Shown: positions 39,629 to 48,223 of the stretch, one piece after another | Layout: every line of letters starts with the position of its first letter | How positions within the stretch are numbered: the first letter of the stretch is position 1 | Source of the DNA: Coprobacillus sp. CAG:698 | GTDB lineage: Bacteria; Bacillota_I; Bacilli_A; ML615J-28; CAG-698 | NCBI GenBank assembly: GCA_000431235.1 | Contig: HF988733.1 | Location: 88,059 to 152,058, forward strand | DNA: 64,000 nt | Direction: 5' to 3' | Notes under the pieces: model-generated | What the model was told of the DNA's origin: nothing | The model's input: the letters and a program-made list of their open reading frames with translations, nothing else | The model's database searches: none | Translations under genes and position numbers: made by a program

Positions 39629-41218
39629 ATGAAAAAAATAATAAAGATATTAATAGTATTTGTTTTAGGATTTGTATTAGTTGGATGTGGTGATTATTCA
39701 CCAAGTTATTATATTGACCAGGTTACTAGTAAGATTGGTCAAGAAATAAGTGAAAATGATGCTTTTTTAACTTCGATAGATAATAAAAAAGTATCTTATA
39801 TAAGTAGTCATCCTGAGATTATTTCTGAAGATGGTGTTATAACTGCTCCTAGTGAAGATACTGAAGTTACTTTAACTGTCATTGTTGAAATTGATGGAGT
39901 TAAATATTCACAAGATATTACTGTTTTAGTAAAAGGTAATAATCAAGGAAAATCTGATTTATCAAGTGGTATTGAAAAAGGTTTAACTGATTTTACAAAT
40001 TTATTTAATAAATATAATAAAGAAAATTATACTGAAGAAAACTATAAAGAACTTCAAAAAATCTTTGAAAAAGGTCAAGAAGAAATTAAAAATGTAAAAG
40101 ATAAAAGTCAAATAGAACAAATATTAGATAATTATGTTTTATATTTTGATGAAATTGAACAAAAAAAGAATATTCTTGATATTTTGTTTGAGATTGAAGA
40201 TGATCTAGAAAGTGTTTTAATTCTTTCAGGTCAAACTATCACAAGTGATATAACTTTAAAAACTAGTTCATTATATAACTCTACAATAATTTGGAAAAGT
40301 TCAAATGAAAATGTTCTAAGTAGCACTGGTAAAGTTGGCAAGAACTTAGAATCAACTAAAGTAACTCTATCATATCAAGTTGAAGTAGATGGTCAAACAT
40401 ATGATGGCATTTCTATTGATATTTATGTAAAAACAAATAGTAACTTACCTACATATTATAATTCAATAAATTTATCTTTAAGAGGCACAGCTTTAAAAAT
40501 TGAATTGCGAAATTTAATTAAATCGACACATAAAAGAGTGCTTACATATGATAACTTGAAAACTGAGACAGCAAAAACTGATGCTGACTTAAATAAAAGT
40601 GGTAATATAATTCTTATTTATACGCGAGCTTCTGTTTCTGGAAAATGGAATGTTAGCGTTTGGAATAGGGAACATATATGGCCACAAAGCCAAGGATGGT
40701 TTAAAACTTCTGGTGCCGGTGCAGATATTCACCATTTGCGTCCTTCTAACCCTAGTGCTAATAGTTCAAGAGGAAATAACCCATATAGTGAAATTAGTAA
40801 TCGTGAAAACCATAAGAAAACTACAAATGGCCTTTTCTATGGATATTCTAATAAAACCTATTTCGAGCCAAGAGATGAGGTAAAAGGGGATGTTGCTCGT
40901 ATTATCTTTTATCTTTTAGTAAGATATCCTGAGTCTGATGGCTATAGAATTACTAAAGTAGCTAGTAGCATGGATATGCTTTTAAAATGGAATGCTCAAG
41001 ATCCTGTTGATGCCTTAGAAAAGAATCGTAATCAAAAAGCATATGAAATACAGGGAAATCGAAATCCATTTATTGATAACCCTGATTTCGCAAATCAAAT
41101 ATTTGCAAGTTCTAATTTAAAAACTTCAGCTAATCCTTATTTTGAAGAATTAGAAATGTGCTTGAAAGAAAAAGTCGTTTATACAAAGAAAAATACAATT
41201 GAAAAGGTGTTTTCATAA
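39629..41218 (+). CDS. Lipoprotein with Ig-like domains and endonuclease I domain
   Basis: 529 aa. A lipoprotein signal ends in LVGC. Two Ig-like segments flank a helical linker (VSYISSHPEIISEDGVI near residue 55; IIWKSSNENVLSSTGKV near residue 225). From about residue 275 lies an endonuclease I (EndA/Vvn-type beta-beta-alpha-metal) domain: NVSVWNREHIWPQS with the catalytic His, ADIHHLRPS, NSSRGNNPY, and a C-terminal PVDALEKNRNQ region. It would be a surface nuclease degrading extracellular DNA/RNA for nutrition or trap clearance. AAAGGTG precedes the ATG. The stop codon lies in the loop and arm of a strong terminator. Confidence 0.88.
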   Translation: MKKIIKILIVFVLGFVLVGCGDYSPSYYIDQVTSKIGQEISENDAFLTSIDNKKVSYISSHPEIISEDGVITAPSEDTEVTLTVIVEIDGVKYSQDITVLVKGNNQGKSDLSSGIEKGLTDFTNLFNKYNKENYTEENYKELQKIFEKGQEEIKNVKDKSQIEQILDNYVLYFDEIEQKKNILDILFEIEDDLESVLILSGQTITSDITLKTSSLYNSTIIWKSSNENVLSSTGKVGKNLESTKVTLSYQVEVDGQTYDGISIDIYVKTNSNLPTYYNSINLSLRGTALKIELRNLIKSTHKRVLTYDNLKTETAKTDADLNKSGNIILIYTRASVSGKWNVSVWNREHIWPQSQGWFKTSGAGADIHHLRPSNPSANSSRGNNPYSEISNRENHKKTTNGLFYGYSNKTYFEPRDEVKGDVARIIFYLLVRYPESDGYRITKVASSMDMLLKWNAQDPVDALEKNRNQKAYEIQGNRNPFIDNPDFANQIFASSNLKTSANPYFEELEMCLKEKVVYTKKNTIEKVFS

Positions 41219-41229
41219 ACACCTTTTTA
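41202..41229 (+). terminator. Terminator overlapping the endonuclease I stop codon
   Basis: AAAAGGTGTTT (41202-41212) pairs perfectly with AAACACCTTTT (41217-41227). The TAA at 41216-41218 is at the loop/arm junction. Confidence 0.85.
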
Positions 41230-41246
41230 AATTGAAAGGGGAATAT

Positions 41247-42548
41247 ATGTTACCTGTGTTATTAATTTCAATTATAACTATAATTATCATGGTTGCTTCA
41301 ATAATTTTCTTTCCGAGAATAAAAATTGGTAAGTTAAGCATTCAAACTTATTGGCTTATCACTTTAATTGGAGCAATATTACTAATTATTTTTAATTTGG
41401 TTCCTTTTAAAGAATTAACTAGTGAATTATTTAAAGATACAAATGTTAATCCAATTAAAATACTTACACTTTTTATTTCTATGACCATTTTATCAGTCTT
41501 TTTAGATGAACTAGGATTCTTTAAATATTTAGCTTCTATAGCTATTAAGAAAGCAAAATGTAAGCAGATATCTATCTTCTTGTCATTATATGCTTTAACA
41601 TCTGTCCTTACAGTTTTTACATCAAATGATATAATAATTTTGACACTTACACCTTTTATTTGTTACTTTTGCAAGAATGCTAAAATAAATCCTATTCCTT
41701 ATTTAGTAAGTGAATTTGTAAGTGCAAACACTTGGTCAATGATGTTAATTATTGGAAATCCTACAAATATATTCTTAGCTACACAAGCAAACATTGATTT
41801 CTTTACATATTTTAAAGTTATGGCTTTGCCAACAATTGCCTGTGGGATTATATCATTTTTGATAATTATGATTATTTTTCATAAAGATTTAAAAAAAGAA
41901 ATAGTGCCTATCGAATGCTCAGAACAATTGAAGGATAAGAATTTATTAATTATTGGTTTAATTCATTTAATTTCTTGCACTATCTTGCTTTCAATTTCAT
42001 CATATATAAATTTAGAAATGTGGATTATTACTCTTTGTTTTGCAATAAGTTTATTAGTTATCTCATTAATATATTTGGCTATTAGAAAAAAATCGAAAAT
42101 AGTAATCGTAAATACTTTGAAAAGGGCTCCTTGGACATTAATACCATTCATAATTTCAATGTTTGTTATTGTTTTAGGACTATCAATAAAAGGTTTACCA
42201 GAAATTATTTCAGAAAATGTTTGTTTGAATTATCCTATTATGGGTTATGGTTTATTATCATTTATTTGTTCTAACATAATGAATAATATTCCAATGTGTG
42301 TTTTCTTTAGTAAAATAATTTCGTGCTTGGCTTCTTCACCAAGTATTATGAAAATTACATTTTCAGTTATTGCTGGATCTAACATCGGAGCTTTTCTTAC
42401 TCCGATAGGAGCTTTAGCGGGTATTATGTGGATGTCTATTCTAAAGAAAAATGAAGTTGAATTTTCTTTCTATACTTTTATGAAATATGGAATTTTGATT
42501 TCAATACCTACAATTGTTATTTCTATATTAGTAATTGCTTTCATATAA
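41247..42548 (+). CDS. ArsB/NhaD/SLC13-superfamily ion permease
   Basis: 433 aa with about 11 membrane helices in two homologous halves. Signature segments are FTSNDIIILTLTPF and MLIIGNPTNIFLA in the first half, and SNIMNNIPMCVFF and IAGSNIGAFLTPIGALAGI in the second, typical of the ion transporter superfamily. Arsenite, citrate, Na+/H+ and other substrates occur in this group; no ArsR or other context here narrows it. The open frame starts earlier at 41199, but AAGGGG 5 bases before ATG 41247 and the intervening terminator fix the start. Confidence 0.85.
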   Translation: MLPVLLISIITIIIMVASIIFFPRIKIGKLSIQTYWLITLIGAILLIIFNLVPFKELTSELFKDTNVNPIKILTLFISMTILSVFLDELGFFKYLASIAIKKAKCKQISIFLSLYALTSVLTVFTSNDIIILTLTPFICYFCKNAKINPIPYLVSEFVSANTWSMMLIIGNPTNIFLATQANIDFFTYFKVMALPTIACGIISFLIIMIIFHKDLKKEIVPIECSEQLKDKNLLIIGLIHLISCTILLSISSYINLEMWIITLCFAISLLVISLIYLAIRKKSKIVIVNTLKRAPWTLIPFIISMFVIVLGLSIKGLPEIISENVCLNYPIMGYGLLSFICSNIMNNIPMCVFFSKIISCLASSPSIMKITFSVIAGSNIGAFLTPIGALAGIMWMSILKKNEVEFSFYTFMKYGILISIPTIVISILVIAFI

Positions 42549-42553
42549 AAAAA

Positions 42554-42580
42554 CTTGTGATTTTCTCACAAGCTTTTTAT
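42554..42580. terminator. Bidirectional terminator between permease and psuG
   Basis: CTTGTGA (42554-42560) pairs with TCACAAG (42566-42572), with A-tract before and T-tract after. It serves two convergent genes. Confidence 0.8.
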
Positions 42581-43485
42581 TTTAGTTTGCAATATTCGGC
42601 AGCTATTTTTGCTGCTAATTTGCAGTTGTTGTAAACAAGTTCAATGTTTGAATGTAAGCTATCACCTTTTGTAATTTCTTTTATTTTAGCAAGTAAATAA
42701 GGTGTAGTTTTATTTCCCGTAATATTTAGTTTGTTCATTTCTATAATAGCTTCATCAATAGCTTTATCAATTGTCTTCTCATCCATTGAATATTCTTCAG
42801 GAATAGGGTTAGTAACAAGAATTCCACCCTTCATATTTAAATTCCATTTTGTTTGCATTAAACTAGCTATTTCTAATGGTGTGTCTAAACGATGGTTAAC
42901 TTTGTATTTAGAAGAAGAAGTGTAGAACGCAGGAAGTTTTTCAGTTTGATAACCGATAACTTCAACTCTCTTTGTTTCTAAATACTCAAGTGTTAGTCCT
43001 AAATCAAGAATTGATTTTGCTCCCGCACATACAACAGCAATGTCAGTTTCGGCTAGTTCCTCTAAATCACTTGAAATATCAAATGTTTGTTGAGCACCTC
43101 GATGAACGCCCCCGATGCCTCCGGTTGCAAAAACTTTAATTCCTGCCATAGAAGCTATTTTTGAAGTTGCTGAAACAGTTGTAGCTCCAGTTAATTTTTT
43201 ACTTACTATGTAAGGAATATCACGAGTAGATGTTTTTAAAGCTTCTTGTCCGAATTTCCCTAAAAACTCAATTTCATCTTCAGATAGGCCTACTGTAATA
43301 ACTCCTTTTATAATGGCAATTGTTGCTGGCACGGCTCCATTTTCAAGAATAACTTTTTCCGCGTTTAAAGCAGTTTTCACATTTTCAGGGTATGGCATAC
43401 CATGAGAAATAATAGTTGACTCTAAAGCAACTACAGGTAAATTATTATCTAACGCTTTTTTAACTTTTTCACTTATTTTAATCAT
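42577..43485 (-). CDS. psuG: Pseudouridine-5'-phosphate glycosidase
   Basis: 302 aa, full length. ALESTIISHGMPYPEN at the N-terminus (substrate-binding Glu), TTVSATSKIASMAGIKVFATGGIGG split across the Lys-bearing active-site block, and AGAKSILDLGLTLEYLET are family hallmarks. It converts pseudouridine-5'-P to uracil and ribose-5-P. The partner kinase PsuK is not adjacent. GAGG precedes the ATG, and a TTGTTT-N17-TATAAT promoter lies divergent from murI. Confidence 0.93.
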   Translation of the reverse strand: MIKISEKVKKALDNNLPVVALESTIISHGMPYPENVKTALNAEKVILENGAVPATIAIIKGVITVGLSEDEIEFLGKFGQEALKTSTRDIPYIVSKKLTGATTVSATSKIASMAGIKVFATGGIGGVHRGAQQTFDISSDLEELAETDIAVVCAGAKSILDLGLTLEYLETKRVEVIGYQTEKLPAFYTSSSKYKVNHRLDTPLEIASLMQTKWNLNMKGGILVTNPIPEEYSMDEKTIDKAIDEAIIEMNKLNITGNKTTPYLLAKIKEITKGDSLHSNIELVYNNCKLAAKIAAEYCKLK

Positions 43486-43521
43486 ATGTTTAACCTCATA
43501 AATAAAAATTTATACATTAAT

Positions 43522-43550
43522 ATTATACCCCATATTTTTATAAAAAACAA
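43522..43550 (-). promoter_or_regulatory. Promoter of psuG
   Basis: On the minus strand: TTGTTT (43550-43545), 17 bases, TATAAT (43527-43522). Its -35 is four bases from the divergent murI -35. Confidence 0.75.
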
Positions 43551-43553
43551 CTG

Positions 43554-43582
43554 TTGAAAAAAAAAGGAAATGAATGTATAAT
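43554..43582 (+). promoter_or_regulatory. Promoter of the murI-sirtuin-trmL operon
   Basis: TTGAAA (43554-43559), 17 bases, TATAAT (43577-43582). Confidence 0.85.
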
Positions 43583-43609
43583 ATATATGAAAACAAGGGA
43601 AGTGATCTA

Positions 43610-44401
43610 ATGGAAAAAAGAGATTTGCCAATAGGAGTATTTGACTCGGGAATTGGAGGATTGACTGTTTTAGATAAATTAATAGAAATATTTCCAAATG
43701 AAAATTTTGTTTACGTTGGTGATACTTTAAATTTGCCTTATGGAACTAAAACAAAAGAAGAGCTTAAAGTCTTAGTTAATAATGTTACTAAGTATTTAGT
43801 TGATTATCCTGTTAAAGCAATTTGTATTGCTTGTAATACAGCTACAAGTGCAAGCCATCATTTACATAAACTATTTACACTACCTATTGTAGGCGTAATT
43901 GACCCAACGGCAAAATATGCTTTGAGTTTAGGAAAAAATATCCTTGTTTTGGGAACTAATGTAACGATTGACTCAAATGAATATCAAAATTTACTCGATA
44001 GTAATTTATCTGGTGGTACAAGATATTATGTTAGATGTAGTGAATTTGTTGATATTGTTGAGGAAAATAAAACAAATACCAAATATTCTTTTGAATTTGT
44101 AAAAGAAAAACTTAAATCATATATAGATAAAGATATAGATGTTATTATTTGTGGCTGTACACACTTTGGCTTACTCTCTAATGAATTTTCTAAATTATTT
44201 CCTAAAGCTAAGATTATTGAATGTGCTTATCCTACAGGAAAGGAATTATTTGATGAACTTCAAAAAAATAATTTGTTGTCAAATAGAGATTCTAAAGGCG
44301 AAGTGATTATTAATCTAACCAAAAAAGAAAATGATTTTGAGGAAAAAATTAAGTGGTTTAAACATCCTATTAAAGAAATAAATGAAGTAAAGTTAAGGTG
44401 A
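43610..44401 (+). CDS. murI: Glutamate racemase
   Basis: 263 aa. Asp/Glu racemase motifs: GVFDSGIGGLTVL, C75 in IACNTATSA and C183 in CGCTHFG, the two catalytic thiols. It makes D-glutamate for peptidoglycan. The frame is open 12 codons upstream, but GGAAGTGA lies just before ATG 43610. It is first in an operon with a degenerate copy of itself, a sirtuin and trmL. Confidence 0.94.
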   Translation: MEKRDLPIGVFDSGIGGLTVLDKLIEIFPNENFVYVGDTLNLPYGTKTKEELKVLVNNVTKYLVDYPVKAICIACNTATSASHHLHKLFTLPIVGVIDPTAKYALSLGKNILVLGTNVTIDSNEYQNLLDSNLSGGTRYYVRCSEFVDIVEENKTNTKYSFEFVKEKLKSYIDKDIDVIICGCTHFGLLSNEFSKLFPKAKIIECAYPTGKELFDELQKNNLLSNRDSKGEVIINLTKKENDFEEKIKWFKHPIKEINEVKLR

Positions 44402-44405
44402 TTTG

Positions 44406-45260
44406 ATGAAAAAATTTGCTAAAATAAAAAATTTCTTCTTGAAATATAAAGATAACTCAACACCAATTGGATTATTAGATGGTGGTTTTGAAGGAATTAA
44501 TATTTTTAATGAACTAACAAGAAAATATCCAGCACAATCATTTATATATATAAATGATGCTAAATTCTTTAACGGAGATATTAGTGATACAGAAGAATTA
44601 AATCTTCATATTAAAGCTAATATTGATTGCTTGTTGAATAAAGGTGTGAAAATAATAATATGTTTATCGTATGAGTTAATGATATTGTGCAAAGAACTTT
44701 TTGATAGCTCAAACTTTATAATTTATTACCTTTCAAACAATTTAATCGAATATGTAAATAATAAATATGAACATAAAAATATTGCTTTTCTTGCAAAGGA
44801 AAGTATATTAAAAGAAAATATATTCCAAAAAGATTTCAAATATAATCACCTTTATAATATTCCATGTGATGATCTAGAAAAACTAATTATGAATAAACAA
44901 ACAAAAACAGCATTATCATTTGAAACTGTGAAAAATGTTTGTAAGAATGCAATGAATAAACAACTTGATGCAATTGTATTTTTAGATAGTATTCTTAGCT
45001 ATCTAAAAATAGAATTCAAAGAATACATAACATACAAGGAAATAGTTGATTTATCAGAAATAGCAATTTTAAAAATAAAAAATAAATTAGTAACCGTTGG
45101 TAAATCACAAAACTACATTATTTCCTCTGTTACAAAAAATGAATTCTTAGATAATAAGTTTGTTATAAAAAATAAATATAAATATTCTTCAATGACATAT
45201 GAAAATAATGATCATTTAGATGAAAGTGATAACAATGGACAAAGTGAAAAAGTTAATTGA
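44406..45260 (+). CDS. Glutamate racemase paralogue lacking both catalytic cysteines
   Basis: 284 aa. It aligns along its length with the murI product just upstream: TPIGLLDGGFEGINIFNELT against the DSGIGG region, then GVKIIICLSYELM and DAIVFLDSILSYL. The first catalytic Cys is S88 and the second is D194, and the DSG motif is DGG, so racemase chemistry is not possible by the known mechanism. The frame is intact with normal codon use and AAGGTGA upstream, which argues against simple decay. It may regulate or bind MurI, or bind another ligand (inference). Its end overlaps the sirtuin gene. Confidence 0.8.
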   Translation: MKKFAKIKNFFLKYKDNSTPIGLLDGGFEGINIFNELTRKYPAQSFIYINDAKFFNGDISDTEELNLHIKANIDCLLNKGVKIIICLSYELMILCKELFDSSNFIIYYLSNNLIEYVNNKYEHKNIAFLAKESILKENIFQKDFKYNHLYNIPCDDLEKLIMNKQTKTALSFETVKNVCKNAMNKQLDAIVFLDSILSYLKIEFKEYITYKEIVDLSEIAILKIKNKLVTVGKSQNYIISSVTKNEFLDNKFVIKNKYKYSSMTYENNDHLDESDNNGQSEKVN

Positions 45261-45978
45261 AATAATTGAGGGAAGCAAACATATTGTTTTCTTTGGTGGA
45301 GCTGGTGTAAGCGTTGAAAGTGGTATCCCTGACTTTCGTAGTGCTAATGGACTATATAGTGAAAAATCTATTATTCCAGTAGAAAGTATTCTTTCGCATA
45401 CTTTCTTTATAAATCATCCAGATAAGTTTTATGATTTTTATAAAAATAAAATGATATATTTAGATGCAAAGCCTAATCCATGTCACATGGCTTTGGCTTA
45501 TCTTGAAAAAATAGGTAAATTATCTTGTGTTATAACTCAAAATATAGATAATCTTCATACAATGGCAGGAAGCAAAAATGTATATAATTTACACGGAAGT
45601 ATATATAGTAATCATTGTATGAAGTGCAACAAATGGTTTGATATTGATTATATAATTAATACCAATGGTGTTCCTAAATGTGATGAATGTGGAGGAATTG
45701 TAAAACCAGATGTTGTTTTATACGAAGAAAGTTTGGATATGGATGTATTAACTAAATCCATTGAAGAAATCGAAAAAGCTGATACACTGATTATTGGTGG
45801 AACAAGTCTAACTGTTTATCCAGCAGCAGGATTAGTTCGTTATTTTAATGGGAAAAACTTAATTATTATAAATAAATCAGTTTCAAATTATGATAATTAT
45901 GCTTCACTTGTTATAAATGAAAACATTGGTGAAGTCTTTGAAAAAGTTATGAAAGGATTAAAATATGGGCAAAATTAA
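45235..45978 (+). CDS. Sir2-family NAD-dependent protein deacylase
   Basis: 247 aa sirtuin. NAD-binding GAGVSVESGIPDFRS, TQNIDNLH, catalytic His in NLHGS, a CMKC...CDEC zinc ribbon and IIGGTSLTVYPAA are all present. Class U/III-like bacterial sirtuins remove acyl groups from lysines using NAD. The open frame begins at 45220; AAAGTGAT before ATG 45235 makes that start likelier, though 45220 cannot be excluded. It overlaps both neighbours. Confidence 0.92.
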   Translation: MDKVKKLIEIIEGSKHIVFFGGAGVSVESGIPDFRSANGLYSEKSIIPVESILSHTFFINHPDKFYDFYKNKMIYLDAKPNPCHMALAYLEKIGKLSCVITQNIDNLHTMAGSKNVYNLHGSIYSNHCMKCNKWFDIDYIINTNGVPKCDECGGIVKPDVVLYEESLDMDVLTKSIEEIEKADTLIIGGTSLTVYPAAGLVRYFNGKNLIIINKSVSNYDNYASLVINENIGEVFEKVMKGLKYGQN

Positions 45979-46492
45979 TTTAGTATTATATGAACCAGAA
46001 ATTCCTCAAAATACTGGAAACATTATGAGAACTTGTGTTGCTACAAACACAGTTTTACACCTAATTGAACCTTTAGGATTTAGTTTAGGTGAAAAAGAAA
46101 TTAAAAGATCTGGAGCTAATTATATAAAAGATGTCGAGTACATACTATATAAAAATTATGATGAGTTTATAGAAAAAAACAAAGGCAAAGGAAAAATGTA
46201 TTATTTAAGTCGCTATGGTGTACATTCTATTCATGATTTAGATGTTTCAAATACCGATGAAGATTATTATTTTATTCTTGGAAAAGAATCAACTGGTATT
46301 CCTAAACAAATACTTCACGATAATATTGATAATTGCATCAGATTACCAATGACTGACAAAGTTAGAGCCTTAAATGTTAGTAACGTAGCTGCGATTATCG
46401 TGTATGAAGCTTTACGCCAACAAGGTTTTCCTGGATTATGTGAATTTGAACCAGAAAAATTTAAAGGAAAGAATTACCTATCAGAAGATTAA
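45965..46492 (+). CDS. trmL: tRNA (cytidine(34)-2'-O)-methyltransferase TrmL
   Basis: 175 aa SPOUT methyltransferase. YEPEIPQNTGNIMRTC, LGFSLGEKEIKRSG, FILGKESTGIP and RALNVSNVAAI form the knotted SAM site. It methylates the wobble ribose of tRNA-Leu isoacceptors. AAAGGA precedes the ATG inside the sirtuin gene. The family length (about 155-175) fits. Confidence 0.93.
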   Translation: MGKINLVLYEPEIPQNTGNIMRTCVATNTVLHLIEPLGFSLGEKEIKRSGANYIKDVEYILYKNYDEFIEKNKGKGKMYYLSRYGVHSIHDLDVSNTDEDYYFILGKESTGIPKQILHDNIDNCIRLPMTDKVRALNVSNVAAIIVYEALRQQGFPGLCEFEPEKFKGKNYLSED

Positions 46493-46506
46493 TTAATTGA
46501 AAAAAA

Positions 46507-46529
46507 CTCCATATAATATTTATGTGGAG
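46507..46529 (+). promoter_or_regulatory. Hairpin sequestering the Shine-Dalgarno of the 63-aa gene
   Basis: CTCCATATAA (46507-46516) pairs with TTATGTGGAG (46520-46529), one G.T pair and a 3-base loop. The 3' arm contains the GGAG of the following gene's ribosome binding site. There is no T-run, so it is not a terminator. Confidence 0.55.
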
Positions 46530-46537
46530 GTAATATC

Positions 46538-46729
46538 ATGAATTCTAAAAATAACAAATATGCTGATAAATCATTTTCAAACTTTGGAGAAAGTGGAAGA
46601 AGTATTCCTAACTTTAAGTATTATAATGAACTTGGAGAAGAGTACGCTGAAAGCTTTGATGATAGTTTGAAAAAGAATGAACCAGCTAATAAACGTATTC
46701 GTAAAGATAAAAACAAGAAGAACTTATAA
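46538..46729 (+). CDS. Small hydrophilic protein of unknown function
   Basis: 63 aa, unrecognised. It is rich in Lys, Asn and Ser, has no membrane helix or cysteine, and has an acidic middle (ELGEEYAESFDDS) and a basic end (KRIRKDKNKKNL). Support for coding: GGAGG 8 bases before the ATG, and the frame closes right at a terminator. The ribosome binding site lies in a perfect hairpin. Small basic-tailed proteins of this kind in spore-formers are sometimes spore or nucleic-acid-associated, but nothing specific supports that here. Confidence 0.6.
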   Translation: MNSKNNKYADKSFSNFGESGRSIPNFKYYNELGEEYAESFDDSLKKNEPANKRIRKDKNKKNL

Positions 46730-46754
46730 AGTACCTTTAGGGTGCTTTATTATT
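46728..46754 (+). terminator. Terminator after the 63-aa gene
   Basis: AAAGTACC (46728-46735) pairs with GGTGCTTT (46741-46748), one G.T pair, followed by an interrupted T-run. It overlaps the TAA. Confidence 0.65.
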
Positions 46755-46855
46755 TTACCAAAATGGGAAATTTGTTCTTCCTTTTTATGATAATTTATGA
46801 TATACTTATAAAGATGTAAAACTAGTATTTATAAAAACATATGGGAGAAAGTATA

Positions 46856-47734
46856 ATGAAACAATATTTAGATTTCTTAAAACACATATTAGAACACGGC
46901 AAGAAAAAAGATGATAGAACTAAAACAGGAACAATATCAACATTTGGATATCAAACAAGATATGATTTATCTGAAGGTTTTCCACTATTAACTACAAAAA
47001 AAGTTTTTTTAAAGGGAATAATTTATGAACTTTTGTGGTTTATAAAGGGTGATACAAATATAAAATACTTAGTTGATCATGACGTAAAAATATGGAATGA
47101 TTGGCCTTATCAAAAATATCAATCTTCTAGTGAATACAAAAATGAAACTATGGAAGAATTTATCGAAAAAATAAAAACTGATAATGAATTTGCTTCTAGA
47201 TGGGGTGAACTTGGACCTGTATATGGCCACGAATGGAGATGCTTCGAAGGCAAAGATACTGAAAAAGATCAGTTAGCATGGGTTATCAATGAAATTAAGA
47301 CTAACCCTAATTCGCGTAGATTAATTGTAAATAGTTGGCATGCTGCTTATATTGATAGAATGGCACTTCCACCTTGTCATATGTCATTTCAATTTTATGT
47401 AAGTGATGGAAAATTATCATGTCAATTGTACCAAAGAAGTGCGGATGCATTTTTAGGTGTTCCATTTAACATTGCATCATATGCTTTACTAACAATGATG
47501 ATTGCAAAAATATGTAATTTAGAACCTGGAGAATTAATTCACACATTTGGTGATTGTCATATTTATCTAAATCATTTAGATCAAGTTAATTTACAATTAT
47601 CAAGAACTCCTCGTAAGTTACCTAAATTAATTATAAAAAGAGATGTAAAAAATATTGAAGATTTTGAATATGAAGATTTTGAGATTGTTGACTATGACCC
47701 ATATCCAGCAATCAAAGGAAAGGTGTCAGTATGA
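46856..47734 (+). CDS. thyA: Thymidylate synthase (ThyA type)
   Basis: 292 aa. TKTGTISTFGYQTRYDLSEG near the N-terminus, catalytic C174 in LPPCHMSFQFYV, QRSADAFLGVPFNIASYAL and DCHIYLNHLDQV are all conserved. It converts dUMP to dTMP using methylene-THF. The open frame begins at 46841; GGGAG 8 bases before 46856 fixes the start. It has the longer insert of L. casei-type enzymes. An ATGA overlap couples it to folA, which recycles its dihydrofolate product. Confidence 0.95.
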   Translation: MKQYLDFLKHILEHGKKKDDRTKTGTISTFGYQTRYDLSEGFPLLTTKKVFLKGIIYELLWFIKGDTNIKYLVDHDVKIWNDWPYQKYQSSSEYKNETMEEFIEKIKTDNEFASRWGELGPVYGHEWRCFEGKDTEKDQLAWVINEIKTNPNSRRLIVNSWHAAYIDRMALPPCHMSFQFYVSDGKLSCQLYQRSADAFLGVPFNIASYALLTMMIAKICNLEPGELIHTFGDCHIYLNHLDQVNLQLSRTPRKLPKLIIKRDVKNIEDFEYEDFEIVDYDPYPAIKGKVSV

Positions 47735-48219
47735 TTTCATTAATTTTCGCAATGGATATTAATAATTTGATTGGTAAAGATAATGATTTACCTTGGCATT
47801 ATTCTGAGGATTTAAAATATTTTAAAGCTGTAACAAGTGGAAAAAAAGTTGTAATGGGTGAAAATACTTTCTTTTCTATCGTTAATAGAATAGGAAAACC
47901 ATTAACAAATCGTGAAAACTATGTTGCAACACTTGCCAATGATTTTAATTATCCAAATGTTAATGTTATAAACGATTTAATAAGTTTTTTAAAAACAATA
48001 AAAGATGTTAGTGAAGAATATTTTATAATTGGCGGAAAAAGAATTTATGAATTATCTCTTCCTTACGCAGATAGACTTTATATTACTCATATAAATAGAG
48101 AATATGAAGGTAATGTTTATTTTCCAAAAATTAATTATTCAGAATATAAAAAAATTAAATCTAATAAAATTGATGAATTAGATTTTTGTGTTTATGAGAG
48201 AATAAAAAAAGAAGGCTAG
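47731..48219 (+). CDS. folA: Dihydrofolate reductase
   Basis: 162 aa, normal DHFR size. ISLIFAMDINNLIGKDNDLPWH, KVVMGENTFFSI and FIIGGKRIYELSLPYADRLYIT are family landmarks (cofactor glycines GG at about residue 95). It overlaps thyA by four bases, a common pairing. Confidence 0.94.
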   Translation: MISLIFAMDINNLIGKDNDLPWHYSEDLKYFKAVTSGKKVVMGENTFFSIVNRIGKPLTNRENYVATLANDFNYPNVNVINDLISFLKTIKDVSEEYFIIGGKRIYELSLPYADRLYITHINREYEGNVYFPKINYSEYKKIKSNKIDELDFCVYERIKKEG

Positions 48220-48223
48220 AGAA

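Noticed and set aside
40650..40883. 77-aa plus-strand ORF inside the endonuclease I gene
   Set aside because: It is an alternate frame of the conserved EndA core and has no ribosome binding site.
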